Positions 1 through 12,240 of a DNA stretch of 64,000 bases are shown here, piece by piece. A program made the translations under genes and the position numbers. The stretch's first letter is position 1. The number at the start of each line of letters is the position of its first letter. The notes beneath the pieces were generated by a model. That model saw nothing but the letters and a program-made list of their open reading frames with translations. It was not told where the DNA came from and made no database searches. Origin of the DNA: Pegea sp. RAD2-039 (taxonomy: Eukaryota; Chordata; Thaliacea; Salpida; Salpidae). The DNA is taken from assembly GCA_034620365.1 (NCBI GenBank), contig JAQGEQ010000081.1:585742-649741 (forward strand). The letters are read 5' to 3'.

Positions 1-1914
1 AGTTATTTGTAAATCATTACATCCGCAATTTGTCGCTGTTGGTACTTTATTTTATCTTTTCATTGTTTGTTGTCATATCAGTTTAATAAATTTTGTTTCA
101 TAAACTTCTGTCAAATTATTTGTAAACTTGAACAGTCGCTAGTTGTTGCTGTTAACCTTACGTTAAATTTATGATCTTTCATTTGACTTCTTAAACTGAG
201 AAATCATTTCAAGACAAAAAACCTTTTCTTAAGTACAATTTGATTTGAAAATGTGGCACTAGCCATTAGAGAATTGTACTTTTAGTTAAAAGAAATTCTA
301 CAAAATTTATTCTTATTTTAAAAGTTTAAACATAAATTCAAGCATTTTTATGGAATTCTTTCTATAAACTGTTTCTAACATGTCTTTAGTCATGCAAAAA
401 ATATTTGGAACTCAATGGTTTACAAACAAGAAAAATTATAAGTACCTTGAGTTATCATCAATCATAATTTTTCCGGAGAAAGGGTTGTACATTAAATTTA
501 TTCTTTAAAAAGATTCTATGTTCGCAGGTATATCAAATAAATAATTCAATCAAAATAAAATATATATGGATTTATTGATAAAATATATTTTAGTTGCTGT
601 AAAAACTTGAAGTAATAAATCTTTATCAAATGTAACCGAGTAATTGTATGATTTTCGCTAGAAGAAATTTTAAGCGATGATTTGAAAAATAAGTTTACCA
701 AATTTTGGAAGATTTTTGAAGTCACGATTAGAAAATTATAAACAATCCTAGAAAAAAATTTCTTTAAAAAACTTGGTAAGTATCAATTAAAAATACTTTG
801 TTTTTTGATAATAAGTAATAGAAAAATTAAAGTTAGAAAAGTATGTTTTCGGCTTTTAGCAAACTCAATTTTATTTGTATTAACCCCACAAACACAAAAT
901 TGAAAAAAGTTAGTATAATAATTTTAGTTTCCTATGAAAACTAAGGCTATTTTTGATATTTGTTTAAGTATTCTTGTTTAATTTGAAAACTGAATTATTC
1001 AGTTGTATAAAGAATCGAACTCAATATATTTTCTCAAATTACTTTGATGAACGACGGTCAATTATGTTTGCTATGAGTGTCATACATGATATAATTTTAA
1101 GTTTTTGTTTTCCGACAACTCTATTTACAGAGAAGTGAAATTATTTCCTTCATTTAAAATTCTTTTGTATATATATTCCTAATTGTGATAAAATGGGAAG
1201 ACAAACTAAATGATAAATGAAAGATGTAATTTACTTTTAAAATGAAAATTATTTCTAAGAGTCGTTAATAAAATTTTTAAGTAATTAATGAATTAATGAA
1301 CTTAATTTTAAAATTTTAAAAACTTACAAAATAAAATGTGTAAAAAATGTATCTTTTAACAATATAGCATTAAAAGGTTTGAAAGTTTTCTGTTAACTCA
1401 ACATTTGTTTCTTCAAATTTTCTGATTTTTCTAAAAATTATCTTTCTTGACTTAGGTAGAGCTCCATATTGAGGCTGGTAAATTTTAGATTTGATATGAA
1501 AGAAATTGGATCATCTTATATTAGCCTTCTTTTTGTATCTCTATTACTAACCAAAAATGTATTGTGTGAACTTACTTACTTTGTAAAATTTTATCTTATC
1601 ATAGTCTAATGAACAACCTAAGGATCAAAAATTGTTTCTCTATCACGCTGTCAAAAGCATTTTTTAAGATTCTTTTAAAAATTCAGGAACATAAAGTGAA
1701 GGAACTAACCACATATCTTTAAAGAAAGTAATCTTCAGAATCGTTGAAAAATAATTTGAATAAATTGTTTAAAAAGTTTATTTAAATTGGCGTTTTAGGA
1801 GTAACGATATTTATTTTTTGAAAAGTTATTCTCGAAGAATTTTAATTAAGTTTGACTCTTATACGTACTTTCATGACAAAATAGATGTGTTTTGACTAAA
1901 ATTGTGCAAATGAT
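1..1914. repeat. Duplicated block, direct copy of 40261-42170
   Basis: The stretch matches 40261-42170 almost base for base with scattered substitutions and small indels. Its last 500 bases (from about 1430, starting near GTAGAGCTCCATA) are the 3' flank shared by the zinc-finger genes at 10240, 26778 and 42171. The first 300 bases read as a reverse complement of repeat sequence seen near 30590-30830 and 6190-6260. I see no gene in it; all open frames are short and AT-driven. Confidence 0.85.
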
Positions 1915-2014
1915 TTATTGAACAGATTTAATAAAGTGTGTTTTTTCATGACGTTTGACAGTTGACTTCTCAGAAAATGTTTTTCAACATGCATCACACT
2001 GGAATGGCTTTTCA
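1915..2014 (-). pseudogene. C2H2 zinc-finger gene remnant, last finger only
   Basis: Reading the minus strand, this is the C-terminal finger of the family at 10240-11022, ending with the same FIKSVQ tail and a TAA stop. The finger carries a stop codon where the family has Gly after the second Cys (CDAC then stop then K). Homology ends abruptly inside the next linker at about 2014, where sequence related to 47415 begins. It is therefore a breakpoint relic: the rest of the gene, present in the sister block at 42171-42617, is lost here. Confidence 0.85.
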
Positions 2015-3535
2015 TTAATATTCTAGTCAACGCTTTGATTTCAAAAATCAGGTTTTTTGCAAAAGTTTAAATCTAATTTTAAGCAAATAATCAAAGTTTT
2101 TAATCGCACAATTTTACACAATGTATATTTAAGATGTTTTTCGTTCAACTAAATTAAGTTGGCGAAATAAGGAAATGCTGCAACGAATTATAATACTTAA
2201 AGAAAGTTGTTCATAATATACAAAAGTAAATTTAAGTTATAATAAATAGTTAAACATTGTAGAACAAATCTTATAAAAGTTTCTGTAATTTCCTTACAAC
2301 CATTTAGCTATCTAGGTTGCGTTTTTTTGCAAACAGTACTTTTATGTCAAACAATTTTAAGATGTTTTAAACAAAACAATAAGCATGTCGAAAACTTCTT
2401 TCTTATTTTTCAGTGTACAAAACTTTATTCCTTAGCAGAAATTAAACATTAACGCCATTTTATAATTTTTACAGGAATTAAGGATTTTATTAAAGATAAA
2501 GTCTTCTATCATAGTTCTTGAGCTTTTAAATCGAAATTAGTATTTTTATTTGAAGTGTAATTAATTTAGTTTGATAATTTAAAAATTCTACTTTTGTTCG
2601 AAAATTTTAACTTATATTAATCAATAACAAACATTTATAAAAACTTTTTAATGTAATAATTTAGAACAGCAGCCATCTATTAACACAGTATCAGGTCCTT
2701 ATTTTGCCTTTATTGGCCATTAAAATATAAATTATATCTGATTGAGCTTAGCAACTTTCTAGAACAAAATTTGATGGTTTATTTTCTACGCAGATAATCA
2801 TAGCACAAAAAATATTTAATGAATATAATTTTGTCAACAATTTTCCAATCTAACTTGTTTTTAAAATATAAATTATGTTTCTTACCATCGAAAATCAATT
2901 GAGTTTTTAACATGTAGCAGATTTATTTGCTTTTTTTTTGCAAACAGTACTTTTATTTCAAACAATTTTAAAATGTTTTAAAAAAAACAATAAGCATGTC
3001 AAAAACTTCTTTTTTATTGTTTACTGTACAAAACTTAATTCCTTAGAATAAATTCAACAAAGACACCATTATTTATTTTATACAGGATTTCAGGATTTTA
3101 TTAAAGATAAAATCTTTTATCATAGTAGTTAGAGGTTTTAAATCGAAATTGGCATTTTTTTTCTTTTTTTTTCAGTGAAATTAACTTAGTTTAATAATTT
3201 AAAAATCTACTTTTGTTCAAAGAAGTTGACATATATTAATCAATTACAAACATTTATAAAGACTTTTTAACGTAAAAGTTTAAAACAGCAGCCGACTCAT
3301 AATGCAATCTCAATATCTTTATTTTGCTTTTATTGACCGTTAAAATATAAATTATATCTGATTGAGTTTAGCAGCTTCTTAGAATAAAATTTCATTGTTA
3401 ATTTTCTACACAGATAATCATAGCATAAAAAGTATTAAATGAATATAATTTTGTCCGGAATTTTCCAATTTAAATTGTTTTCAAATTCTAGATTATGTTT
3501 CTTACTAGCGAAAATCAAATAAGTTTTTAACATAT
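2015..3535. repeat. Repeat block with internal ~600-bp tandem duplication
   Basis: Bases 2015-2760 follow 47415-48150 and also resemble 37195-37900. About 2330-2925 and 2940-3530 are two head-to-tail copies of the same sequence, each starting near GCAAACAGTACTTTTAT. The 47.4 kb relative has a single copy, so the duplication is local. No gene seen. Confidence 0.75.
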
Positions 3536-4720
3536 AGCGGATTTGTTAAATTATCAACGAAAGTCAACTTTCAAAGTAAATTATAAAGTTTCTACAAATT
3601 TCTTTTCGGGATTCATAAACAAAATCTTTTCCTAACGGAAGAAAAATATTTAGCTGAAAATCGACAGATATAACTGTTGTCTGTTTTGGCTTATACAACT
3701 TCTTGAATGAGAAAATGATCGGTGTCTATCTTAGAAACTGATCTAAACATTAAAACTTTAGCTTCTTATTCATTGCTTGATTTTGGTTAGTTTCAGTTTT
3801 TATAACAAATGTTATTTTGAATTATATTTTGTAATCAAATATACTTAAAAGTAAATTGCAATTTCTATAAAAGAATACAAACATAAGATAAAACAAGAAG
3901 TTATTACTAGATTTATTGAGTTAAGATGAAATGTACTACAAAATTATTAATTTAACGCAAGTAGAAAGGTTTAGAGTTATGAAAAAAGTATTTCTACAAA
4001 ATAAAATATTTTGATTAGTTTAAAATTACCTTTCTCATTTTTTTGCTAATTGTGCTAAAACAGAAAAGCAAGCAAAATTATAAATCCAAATGGTATTTTA
4101 TTTTCAAATAGAATTTGTTTTTTAATTTGTTAAGAAATTGATGAATTAAAGGTCTGAAATTTGAATTTCACCAAAACTAACATGCTTTTAAAAAATTATG
4201 CTTTTAATTCAACTGAATGTTTCAGTTTCTAAATTTGCTCATAATACTCTATCATATTAACCTTTGTTTCAACTTGTAAAAATAATCTTATAAATAAGCC
4301 TGCTTTAGTCTCACATTTGTGGGATAAAACAGAAAAAAATAAAGTTACGATAAATCGAAAGTATGTTTTATTTTTAGTAAGATAATTATTTTTAAAATTT
4401 GTTAAGAAACTGATGAAACAGAAATCTGAAATTTTTAATTATAAATACAAATCTTATGTGTTACGTAGTATAAAGTATAGTAAGATGTCATTATCCAGTT
4501 TATTTACTGATTTTAATCATTTTATTAGAATTATAATCTTTTATAGTAGTTTCTATCGGTTTTTGATAGAAAGTAGCGTTTCTGTTTTTTGTTTGCAATA
4601 TAAACAACTTACTTCAATAAATTGAAAAAATCTACTAATTTGTTTTACAAAAGAAAACAAAAATTAACTAATTACAAATTTCTCCTTAGTTTGACTTTTC
4701 TTTAAATAATGTTTACTTTA
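3536..4720. repeat. Repeat block with copies at 48300-49440 and 54287-55060
   Basis: Near-identical to 48300-49440 and, from 3898 on, to 54287-55060; a shorter, more diverged piece lies at 51975-52150. A 70-codon open frame at 4413-4625 recurs in the relatives but changes mainly at amino-acid positions and has a premature stop in the third copy, so I do not treat it as a gene. Confidence 0.75.
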
Positions 4721-6754
4721 ATAAGTAAATGTTGCAGCACTTCAGAACAACAACAGCTATGTATTTAAATTATTCATAATCATTTTAACTAATTACAAAT
4801 TTCTGAGAAAAATAAACTTGTTTATGTAAAAAACTTATTGTGCATTTTTTCATAAATCTGTTAAATATCTTTTGATAAATCAATAACAGTTTGGTAACTT
4901 ATGACTAGTTCTTCTTATATGTAAATAAGAAGCTAAATTTAACAAAAAATCGAACTTTATATTGACTAGTTGTGTAAATTTCATCAGGATGGTTTTGTAT
5001 AAATAGTTCTTGATTAACCTCTTACAGTAGTTTTGAAAAAAAAAACTAAAAAGGTTCAGCTGCAAAAAAACTACTATACAAAAGTAGAATGACAATTAAT
5101 TAATTTTAATAATAATTGATAACCAAAAATCTGTTAAAAATCTGTATTTTTAAATTCAAAAAAATGTGTCAGCTGACTTTTATGTAAAATACTGAAGTTA
5201 GTATTCCAAATAGTAAAAAGTCATGCTACTCCCAGTAAAAACCGAAATTGTTGATATTTGGTGATCAACAATGAGAAGCTAACTTTAATTCTGTAATAAT
5301 TATGTAATAATATACATCCATATTATTTTTTAGATGTTGAATTGTAGTTTTCGATTTATACTTAAAAATAAATGAAAATTAATTTTTTAGTAAACTATAT
5401 AAGTGAAAATTGGTATCTGTTTGCAATATTAATAATTGAAAAGAATGTATGTGTTAAAGAGAAACTAATGTAATCAAATATTGCTTGTCTGAATAGAGTT
5501 AAAATTAGATACAGAAAAGCATAGAACAAAAAATAATGAAATTAATTTTTTTTAATTTTCCAATTAAAGTTGGTATCAATTTTTAGATTATATTTTTACT
5601 AGCTAAAATCAAATAAGTTTGCAACAACTATTGCATTTGTTAAATTATCAACAAAAGTAAACTTTGAAGGTAAATTATAAAGATTCTAAAACTTTTTGTT
5701 GAATTTCTTAAACGAAAAATGTTTTCTAACGGAAGAAAATGTATAGTTGAAAACTGACAGATATAACTGTGGTTTGTTTTGACTTTTATAGCTTTTTAAT
5801 CAGATAATTATTTTTTCATGATGGAAACTGATCTAAAAGATAAACTTTTACCTCGTATTCATTTTTAATGTTTATAATTAAAAACAATCTTATAGCAGAC
5901 TAATCATTAATGAGAGAAGATGTCGATGACAATTGTAATAGTATTATTAATTTGTTTTAGAAATTTTATTAGATTTTGTTAAAGTATATCTTTGACATGT
6001 AATTCATTAATAAGATTTAATTTATTTGTCAATAATACGATTGTCAGTACAAAAGTAAGGAGTTAAACAGTCTAAAATTTATTCATTAATAGCTAAGTGC
6101 CACAGTTTAATATCGAATCATACTAAAGAAAAAAATTCTGTTCTTAAAATGGTTTGTCAGAAAGAGAAATCGAATTAAAAAAATATATATTGTACCAACA
6201 GCGACAGCTAGCGGATGTTGTGATTTACAAATAACTTGTTTGATTTTTAAGAAACAAAAAAAGATTAAACTAAACGAATAACAAACACCTCACTTGATTT
6301 TGTTATTACCGAACGTTTGTAGAGAAAATCAAATCGGCCTTTAAATTATTTGCTGATACTTTATGTTAAATTAATGCAATTAAAATAATTTTCCACACGT
6401 AGTAGATGTAACCTTTTGCCAATTTCTTCAATAGTTCCCTTTCAATTTAAAATACACACTTAGTCAGCAAAATTTATATTTTAAAATAGTTAGTGAGTAA
6501 ACAAAAGTTGAAACTAGCCAAGGGCTTTGAGCTCTGAAAAATTTATTTATAACGGTTTCAAGGCTTTACCAGTTTACACCAAAAACAGTAGATTATAAGA
6601 AGATTATAAATAGCTTTATACTGACTGAAAGAGATTAGGTACAACGGTCTGATTCGGTTGATTGACTAAATATCATAATAATTTGAAGTTGAATGAATTT
6701 TAACAAAACTGTAAACAATATTACCAAGCAGTGTATCAACTGCTACCTTTTAAC
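4721..6754. repeat. Repeat block, direct copy of 55040-57397
   Basis: Matches 55040-57397 across its length. It lacks the SINE that interrupts the relative at 55873-56086, so 5391-5400 is the empty site. Parts recur at 38940-39840 and 28351-29225. Around 6196 it carries the GC-rich core motif (CAACAGCGACAGC) found in many blocks. No gene seen. Confidence 0.8.
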
Positions 6755-7930
6755 TTGCATATGGTTTTCTGGTATAATTTTCAAACGCAAAAAATAGGTT
6801 GTTATCGTTTATAAAAGAAATTTGACCATACTTGACTTTTTAAAGCTTAGATAAACTCTCTATAGGATTTTTTTAAACCGAAAATCGATTTTGTAAAAGT
6901 AACTATAGATTAAGAATTGAAAAAAAATTAACATATTAGCGATTGATTTGGATTATAAGTAGCTTGCTCAGCTGTTTTTAAATTTTTATTATTAGTTAAT
7001 ATATTATTAGATGATAATTTAAATGAAATTGCTTGTTTCTAAGTTTAAAATGATTATCATTGAGGTTTAATTTTTTATGACCTTATCAACTTTTTTCAGA
7101 ATTTAATTAGACTTACTGTTATTTATAACCATTTGTATGACAATTAATTTTTTATTATAAGTAAATTTATTTTTCTCATGAAAATTTTTCAACATTACTA
7201 TTTGTAACTCAATTGTCTGAAAAGTATTCATAAAATAATCAAATCTTTCTCATTTTTTCACAAAATTAGCTTAATTGTTAATTTATAAACATTTATTTAT
7301 TATTATGTTTGTTTGGATCAACATTACTTAGACGTAGTCGTTAATCAAGAAAAAATCTTTATTTAATGCCAACATTAATCCAATATTTAATAAAAATTTC
7401 AATATTAGGCATTATCTTAATTTAATTAGCATAAAATAGAGCAGAATTTACTTATGATTCAAAATTCATTTCTGGAAAAGAATTGTAATCTTTTCTTTTT
7501 AGAAAAAAATCAGATTTTGTAAACATAACTAAATCTACCTCGGTGGGAATCCAACTGGCCCCTGCAGCGTGGTAGGCGAAAAATCTACCACTGAACCACA
7601 AATGCTTTAGAATGACAATACTTTTTAATAGTAGAAATTATATCAGAACATTGTGCATAAACAAACAAATCAAGCAAAAAATTTGTTAAATTTTTAGGAT
7701 TATTTTAACTTGTATTATTTATCTGTGATAGAACTATTTATTTCAGTTAGTTAATTAATCACTATTTTAATAAATTAATAATTTTATAAAATCTGATTTT
7801 TTTAATTTAAAGAAAAGTCAAAAAATCAAAAATTATTTTTCGAACGTGGTTTCAAAGCATTTTTAAGAATTGTTTTCAAAATTCAAGAACAGCATTTTTT
7901 TCCTCTTTAAGTTTTATGTAAGTTGAAAAA
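6755..7930. repeat. Repeat block, direct copy of 12476-13640
   Basis: Follows 12476-13640 closely and 46041-46800 more distantly. The two closer copies carry a tRNA-Gly-like sequence that the 46 kb copy lacks. No protein-coding frame is supported. Confidence 0.75.
7535..7605 (-). pseudogene. tRNA-Gly-like sequence, degenerate
   Basis: On the minus strand the first 60 bases align without gaps to a eukaryotic tRNA-Gly(GCC): acceptor start GCATTTG, A-box region TGGTTCAGTGGTAGA and a B-box-like GTTGGATTCC. The 3' acceptor strand is lost (GAGGTAG instead of a partner for GCATTTG), the anticodon stem is mismatched and the anticodon position reads ACC. It is a dead tRNA gene or a tRNA-derived SINE head, not a working tRNA. 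Confidence 0.7.
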
Positions 7931-9025
7931 ACAAACAAAAACAACTAGCAAGAGAAAGACAATTCAGAAAGACAAGCACCAGACAACAAGCACAAAAAGA
8001 CAATTCCTTCACTTTCACCAATTACTAATCTCGTTAGAAGCGACTTTATTGATAATAAATTATCAACAACACCATCAACCTGTTAAATAGATGGCTTTTA
8101 ATTCAACTGAAATTATCAGCTTTTAAAAAATAATGAAACAAAATTTGGTAGCTTTGATGTCAATTGAAAGAAATCAGGACTAAGTAAGCGACATGCCTAA
8201 TAATTGAAATTCATCAAAACAAACTTTTTGTAGAAAAACTATGCTTTTAAATTCAACTGAATGTATAAGTTTCTAAATGGATTTATGATAAGAGAAATGA
8301 TCATTGAGAAATGATGTGGGAAATATAATCTTATATATAAACCTGTTTTGGTCTCATATTTGTGGGTTAAAACAGAAAAAAGTAAAGTTCTTAAAAAAAC
8401 ATTTAAAAATAAAGTTTTTATTTATCGTATTATTTTTTAGATTCATTTATAGTTTTCTATTTATACTTACCAACCAAAGAAACAACAATTTCTTAGTAAA
8501 TTTTGTATGTAAAAAGTAATACTTGTTTCTTATACTCAAGTTAGAATAGAATGTATTTGTTAATGAGCAGTAAATGTAATGAAGTACTTCTTGTCTTATT
8601 AGAGTTGAAATTAGATGTTGAGTAATAAATTCAGTTTTAACGAGTAAGTTTATTGGGTGAGCTCATATTACATCGCAATGGATGGAGCTGGTAAAGCATT
8701 TCATTGTTTAAATAAGTATAAAATAAAATTTCGTAAGAGTAAAAAGACTTTATTAAGTAATAATATTTTGTCAAAATTATGTAATACTTACTATTTATAA
8801 AAACACATTTTCATTTATCTTCCATAATTATTTATTGATTAATGAAGGATTAAAATATTTATGATAATAAAAAAGAGGAAAATAAGTTTCCGCGTGCAAT
8901 AGCTGTAGAATTTTGCTAATGTCATCAGTAATTTTTATAAAATTTAAAAAGTACTCTTACTCAGTACAAATATTATATTTTTTATATGTTAAAAAATAAA
9001 AGAAAGTTGAAATCATCCAAGTGTA
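7931..9025. repeat. Mixed repeat remnants
   Basis: From about 8300 to 8830 this resembles 31020-31480, and 8880-9025 resembles 52500-52640. Bases 7930-8000 are a purine-rich low-complexity run (CAAGCACCAGACAACAAGC). I see no gene. Confidence 0.5.
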
Positions 9026-10239
9026 TTGAGTTCGGAATAGATGATTATTAACGAATTCAATTTTTTACCAGTTTACACCACAAACTTTATTATACAAACA
9101 CTATACTCCATTTCTCATAATTAAATAGCTTTGAACGAATTTGGAATTGAATAATTTTCAATAAACTTCAATTAAAGTTACCAAGAAGATATATGGTCAT
9201 AATGCTAAATTTAATTTTTTTTAAACTCAATTTGATATTCAACTTCTGGATTAAAACTTTTTATTAAATAATATTTTGAAACTTATTTAGTAACCAAATA
9301 TATTTAAAAGTAACTTTTAAAGTGACTTTTTAAAGCTTAGATTAACTCTCTTTAGAATTTTTTTAAACAAAAAGTCGATTTTGTAATAGTAAATAGCCAT
9401 AAGAATTTATATAAAAATTAACAACTTAATGTCTGTTTTATATTAAGAGTAGCTTATTTGACTTTTGTGATTCACGAAATTTGGTAATTTTCTTATTTTA
9501 CTTATAAAAACAGACACAAAAATAATTAAGTTTATTAAAATACATAATCTTCCTCATTATAAACAACAAAAATTCGACATCAATTTTGTGCTAGCAAGTT
9601 TAGCGGTTATAAAATTTAAATGATTAGTAAATATATTGTTAGAAAACATATAATATAAAAATTTTTGCTTCTATGTTTGGAATGACAAAACATTTAAGAA
9701 GTTTAGAAGTTTTCTTTTAACTTGAAATTTGTTTAAATACTTTTCTGACTTTTCAAAAATTTCTCTTATCTTTCTTGACTTAGGTAGAGCTCCATAATGA
9801 GGCTGGTAAATTTTAGATTTGAAATCAAAAAAATTGGATCATCTTATATTAAACTTCCTTAGGTATCTCTATTACTAACCAAAAAATTTTCTGTGTGAAC
9901 TTACTTTGTAAAATTTTATCTTATCATAGTCTAATGGAAAACAAAACGATCAAACATTGTTTGTACATACCGCTGTCAAAAGTATTTTTAAAAATTCTTT
10001 TAAAAGTTCAGGAACAAAAAGTGAAGGAACTAACCACACATCTTTAAAAAAAGTAATCTTCAGAATCGTTGAAAAATAATTTGAATAAATCGTTTACGGA
10101 TCTTAATCAAATTGGTGTTTTATGAATAAGAATGTTTATTTTTAAAAAAGTTATTCACGAAAAATTATAATCAAGTTTTACTCTTATACGTACTTTCATG
10201 ACAAAATAGATGTGTTTTGTTTAAAATTGTGCAAATGAT
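9026..10239. repeat. Zinc-finger gene 3' flank, copied at 25564-26777
   Basis: This begins at GAGTTCGGAATAGATGATT and follows 25564-26777 into the zinc-finger gene. The last part is also shared with 1370-1914 and 41630-42170. On the minus strand an AATAAA lies about 100 bases past the zinc-finger stop (plus-strand TTTATT at 10135-10140) and could be its polyadenylation signal. Confidence 0.8.
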
Positions 10240-11022
10240 CTATTGAACAGATTTAATAAAGTGAGTTTTTTCATGACGATTAACATTTGACTTCTGAGAA
10301 AATCTTTTTCCACACACGCCACACTGGAATGGCTTTTCATCGGTGTGAGTTCTTTCATGACGATTTACAGTTGACTTCCGAGAAAATCTTTTTCCACACA
10401 CGCCACACTGGAATGGCTTTTTACCGGTGTGAGTTCTTTCATGTCTATCCAAAGTTGACTTCTGAGAAAATCTTTTTCCACACACATCACACTGAAAAGG
10501 CCTTTCACCAGTGTGAGTTCTTTCATGTCTTTCCATAGTTGACTTCAGAGAAAATCTTTTTCTACACACATAACACTCGAAGGACTTTTCACCAGTATGA
10601 GTTTTTTTATGACTGTTAAGGGTTGACTTATGAGAAAAGCATCGCAGACAAACAGCACACTCGAAAGGCTTTTCACCAGTGTGAGTTCTCTTATGACTGT
10701 TAAGGGTTGACTTTTGAGAAAAGCATCGCAGGCAAACAGCACAATCGAAAGGCTTTTCACCAGTGTGAGCTCTTTCATGAGACTTCAGATTTGATTCAAA
10801 CTTAAATCTTTTCTCACATACAAAACATTCAAATTTAGCCTTTGTGCTACCTTTAGATACTAGTTTTTTCTTTTTAGGTTCCTTTTCTTCTCGCATAGTT
10901 TGCAAATTATGCTGGTCAGTAATCTTCTTACGATACCACATCAGTCTCTGCTTAGGATATTCCACATTTAAGTTTGATGATTTTCTTTTCTGATTGAATC
11001 CATTGTTGTGTCTCTCATCCAT
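10240..11022 (-). CDS. C2H2 zinc-finger protein, seven fingers (260 aa)
   Basis: A probable nuclear DNA-binding protein. Residues 1-62 are a basic, finger-free region with a Lys-rich stretch (KKKK at 50-53) that may be a nuclear localisation signal. Seven C2H2 fingers follow at exact 28-residue spacing (C66/C69/H82/H86 through C234/C237/H250/H254), joined by TGEKPF-type linkers, then the tail FIKSVQ. All zinc ligands are present. Helix positions -1, 2, 3 and 6 differ between fingers (F-S-N-S, Q-S-T-S, H-S-T-S, L-S-T-R, Q-S-T-R, R-S-T-R, Q-S-N-R). The ATG giving MDER is chosen because it is shared by all family copies, while the frame upstream of it is not. It is the longest family member here, and the coding part is one exon. 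Targets and function are unknown. Confidence 0.85.
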   Translation of the reverse strand: MDERHNNGFNQKRKSSNLNVEYPKQRLMWYRKKITDQHNLQTMREEKEPKKKKLVSKGSTKAKFECFVCEKRFKFESNLKSHERAHTGEKPFDCAVCLRCFSQKSTLNSHKRTHTGEKPFECAVCLRCFSHKSTLNSHKKTHTGEKSFECYVCRKRFSLKSTMERHERTHTGERPFQCDVCGKRFSQKSTLDRHERTHTGKKPFQCGVCGKRFSRKSTVNRHERTHTDEKPFQCGVCGKRFSQKSNVNRHEKTHFIKSVQ

Positions 11023-12240
11023 ATTATAGAAAACGTAAATTTTTCAAAATCCCTATGTTCTTTTAAGAGGAAAACTGAAAGTTGTTCCTATGAAGAAAAT
11101 TTATTTGAAAGTTCTAAAACTATTAAATTTTAAAATAGTTGAATTCATAAGTAGGCTTATTCTTTAATTGTTTTTTTAACGATTTGTTGCAAGTTTGTAA
11201 AATTATATTAAAAACAACAATACAAAATCTTTTAAGCGTTTTACTAAATAATTAAATGATAATCAAGTAATAACAAACAAAAGTAAAACTAATACAAAAT
11301 AAACACAAATTAAACAATGATAGAGTATAGTTTGCACTCTGTTTTCAAAAGTAAATCTTCTCACTGGAAAATCAAAGAAAGCTTTTAACAATATCTATAA
11401 ATAAGGAAAAGCTTTTCAACACGTTTATATTTTTATTTTCTTGAATTGATAATTTGATTTGATTTTTGTGAATGTTTTCTGTTGTAAAATCATTTATAAT
11501 ATAACATATAGCTTATTTTGATTTAATTCTCTGAAACAACAATTCACATAGTTTTTCAATGATTTTTTCATTTCAATAAGCAAGCGATATACATATTACT
11601 TGTAATGAATTATTATATCTGGATTATAAATAAATTGGAACGTTTTGGTTTGAAAACTTGACATCTTTTATGAAAGTAAACACTATAATGTATAAATATA
11701 CAATTAGCGAGACATTACACTCCAGTATACCGATAAATTCTGTCAAATCGACTTCAGACAAATTCTCTCATACTCAATTGAGTAATCTCAGTCTTTAGTT
11801 AATGTTTTTCAACAGAAATAACTTTTAAATTTTAATAGGAATTTTTTTATGGACAATACATGTAATATAATATTAAAATTATTCTTCCTAAAATTGTTAT
11901 TTTAGGATTTTCTAAGTTTTATCTTTCAAAACACAATATAATTTAGAATTTAGTTTATTTATTTATTTATTTATAACCTTACACTTATTCAAATAGAATG
12001 TTTTATCTCTAATATAACTAGAAAGCAATTTGCAAACTATATTAAGAAACTCACATTAAACCATTTCTTATTAAAAAAAAAGATAAATATATTAAATGTA
12101 ATTTACCTCTAATAAGAAATAATGAAATTCAAAATAACATAAAAGTTTACAATTATCCCAAGTAATAAAAGTAAAAAAATTATTTTCTTAATTTGACTTT
12201 TGTTTAAATAATGTTATTTGAAAGCGTTATTGCTAAGCGC
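11023..12240. repeat. Zinc-finger gene 5' flank, four copies in window
   Basis: This upstream region recurs at 27309-28350, 33533-34740 and, shorter, at 42618-43250. It would hold the promoter of the zinc-finger genes, but I cannot point to a specific element. A TTTA microsatellite at about 11950-11972 has more units here than at 28250 or 34463. No other gene seen. Confidence 0.75.

Noticed and set aside
4413-4625. 70-codon open frame recurring at 49190 and 54799
   Set aside because: It lies in duplicated non-coding blocks, most differences change amino acids, and the third copy stops early. It looks like an AT-rich frame kept open by recent duplication.
7535-7605. Functional tRNA-Gly gene
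   Set aside because: The acceptor stem cannot pair, the anticodon stem is mismatched and the anticodon position reads ACC.
10287-10778. Open frames on both strands overlapping the seven-finger gene
   Set aside because: They follow the repeated finger codons in other frames and have no zinc-finger pattern of their own.
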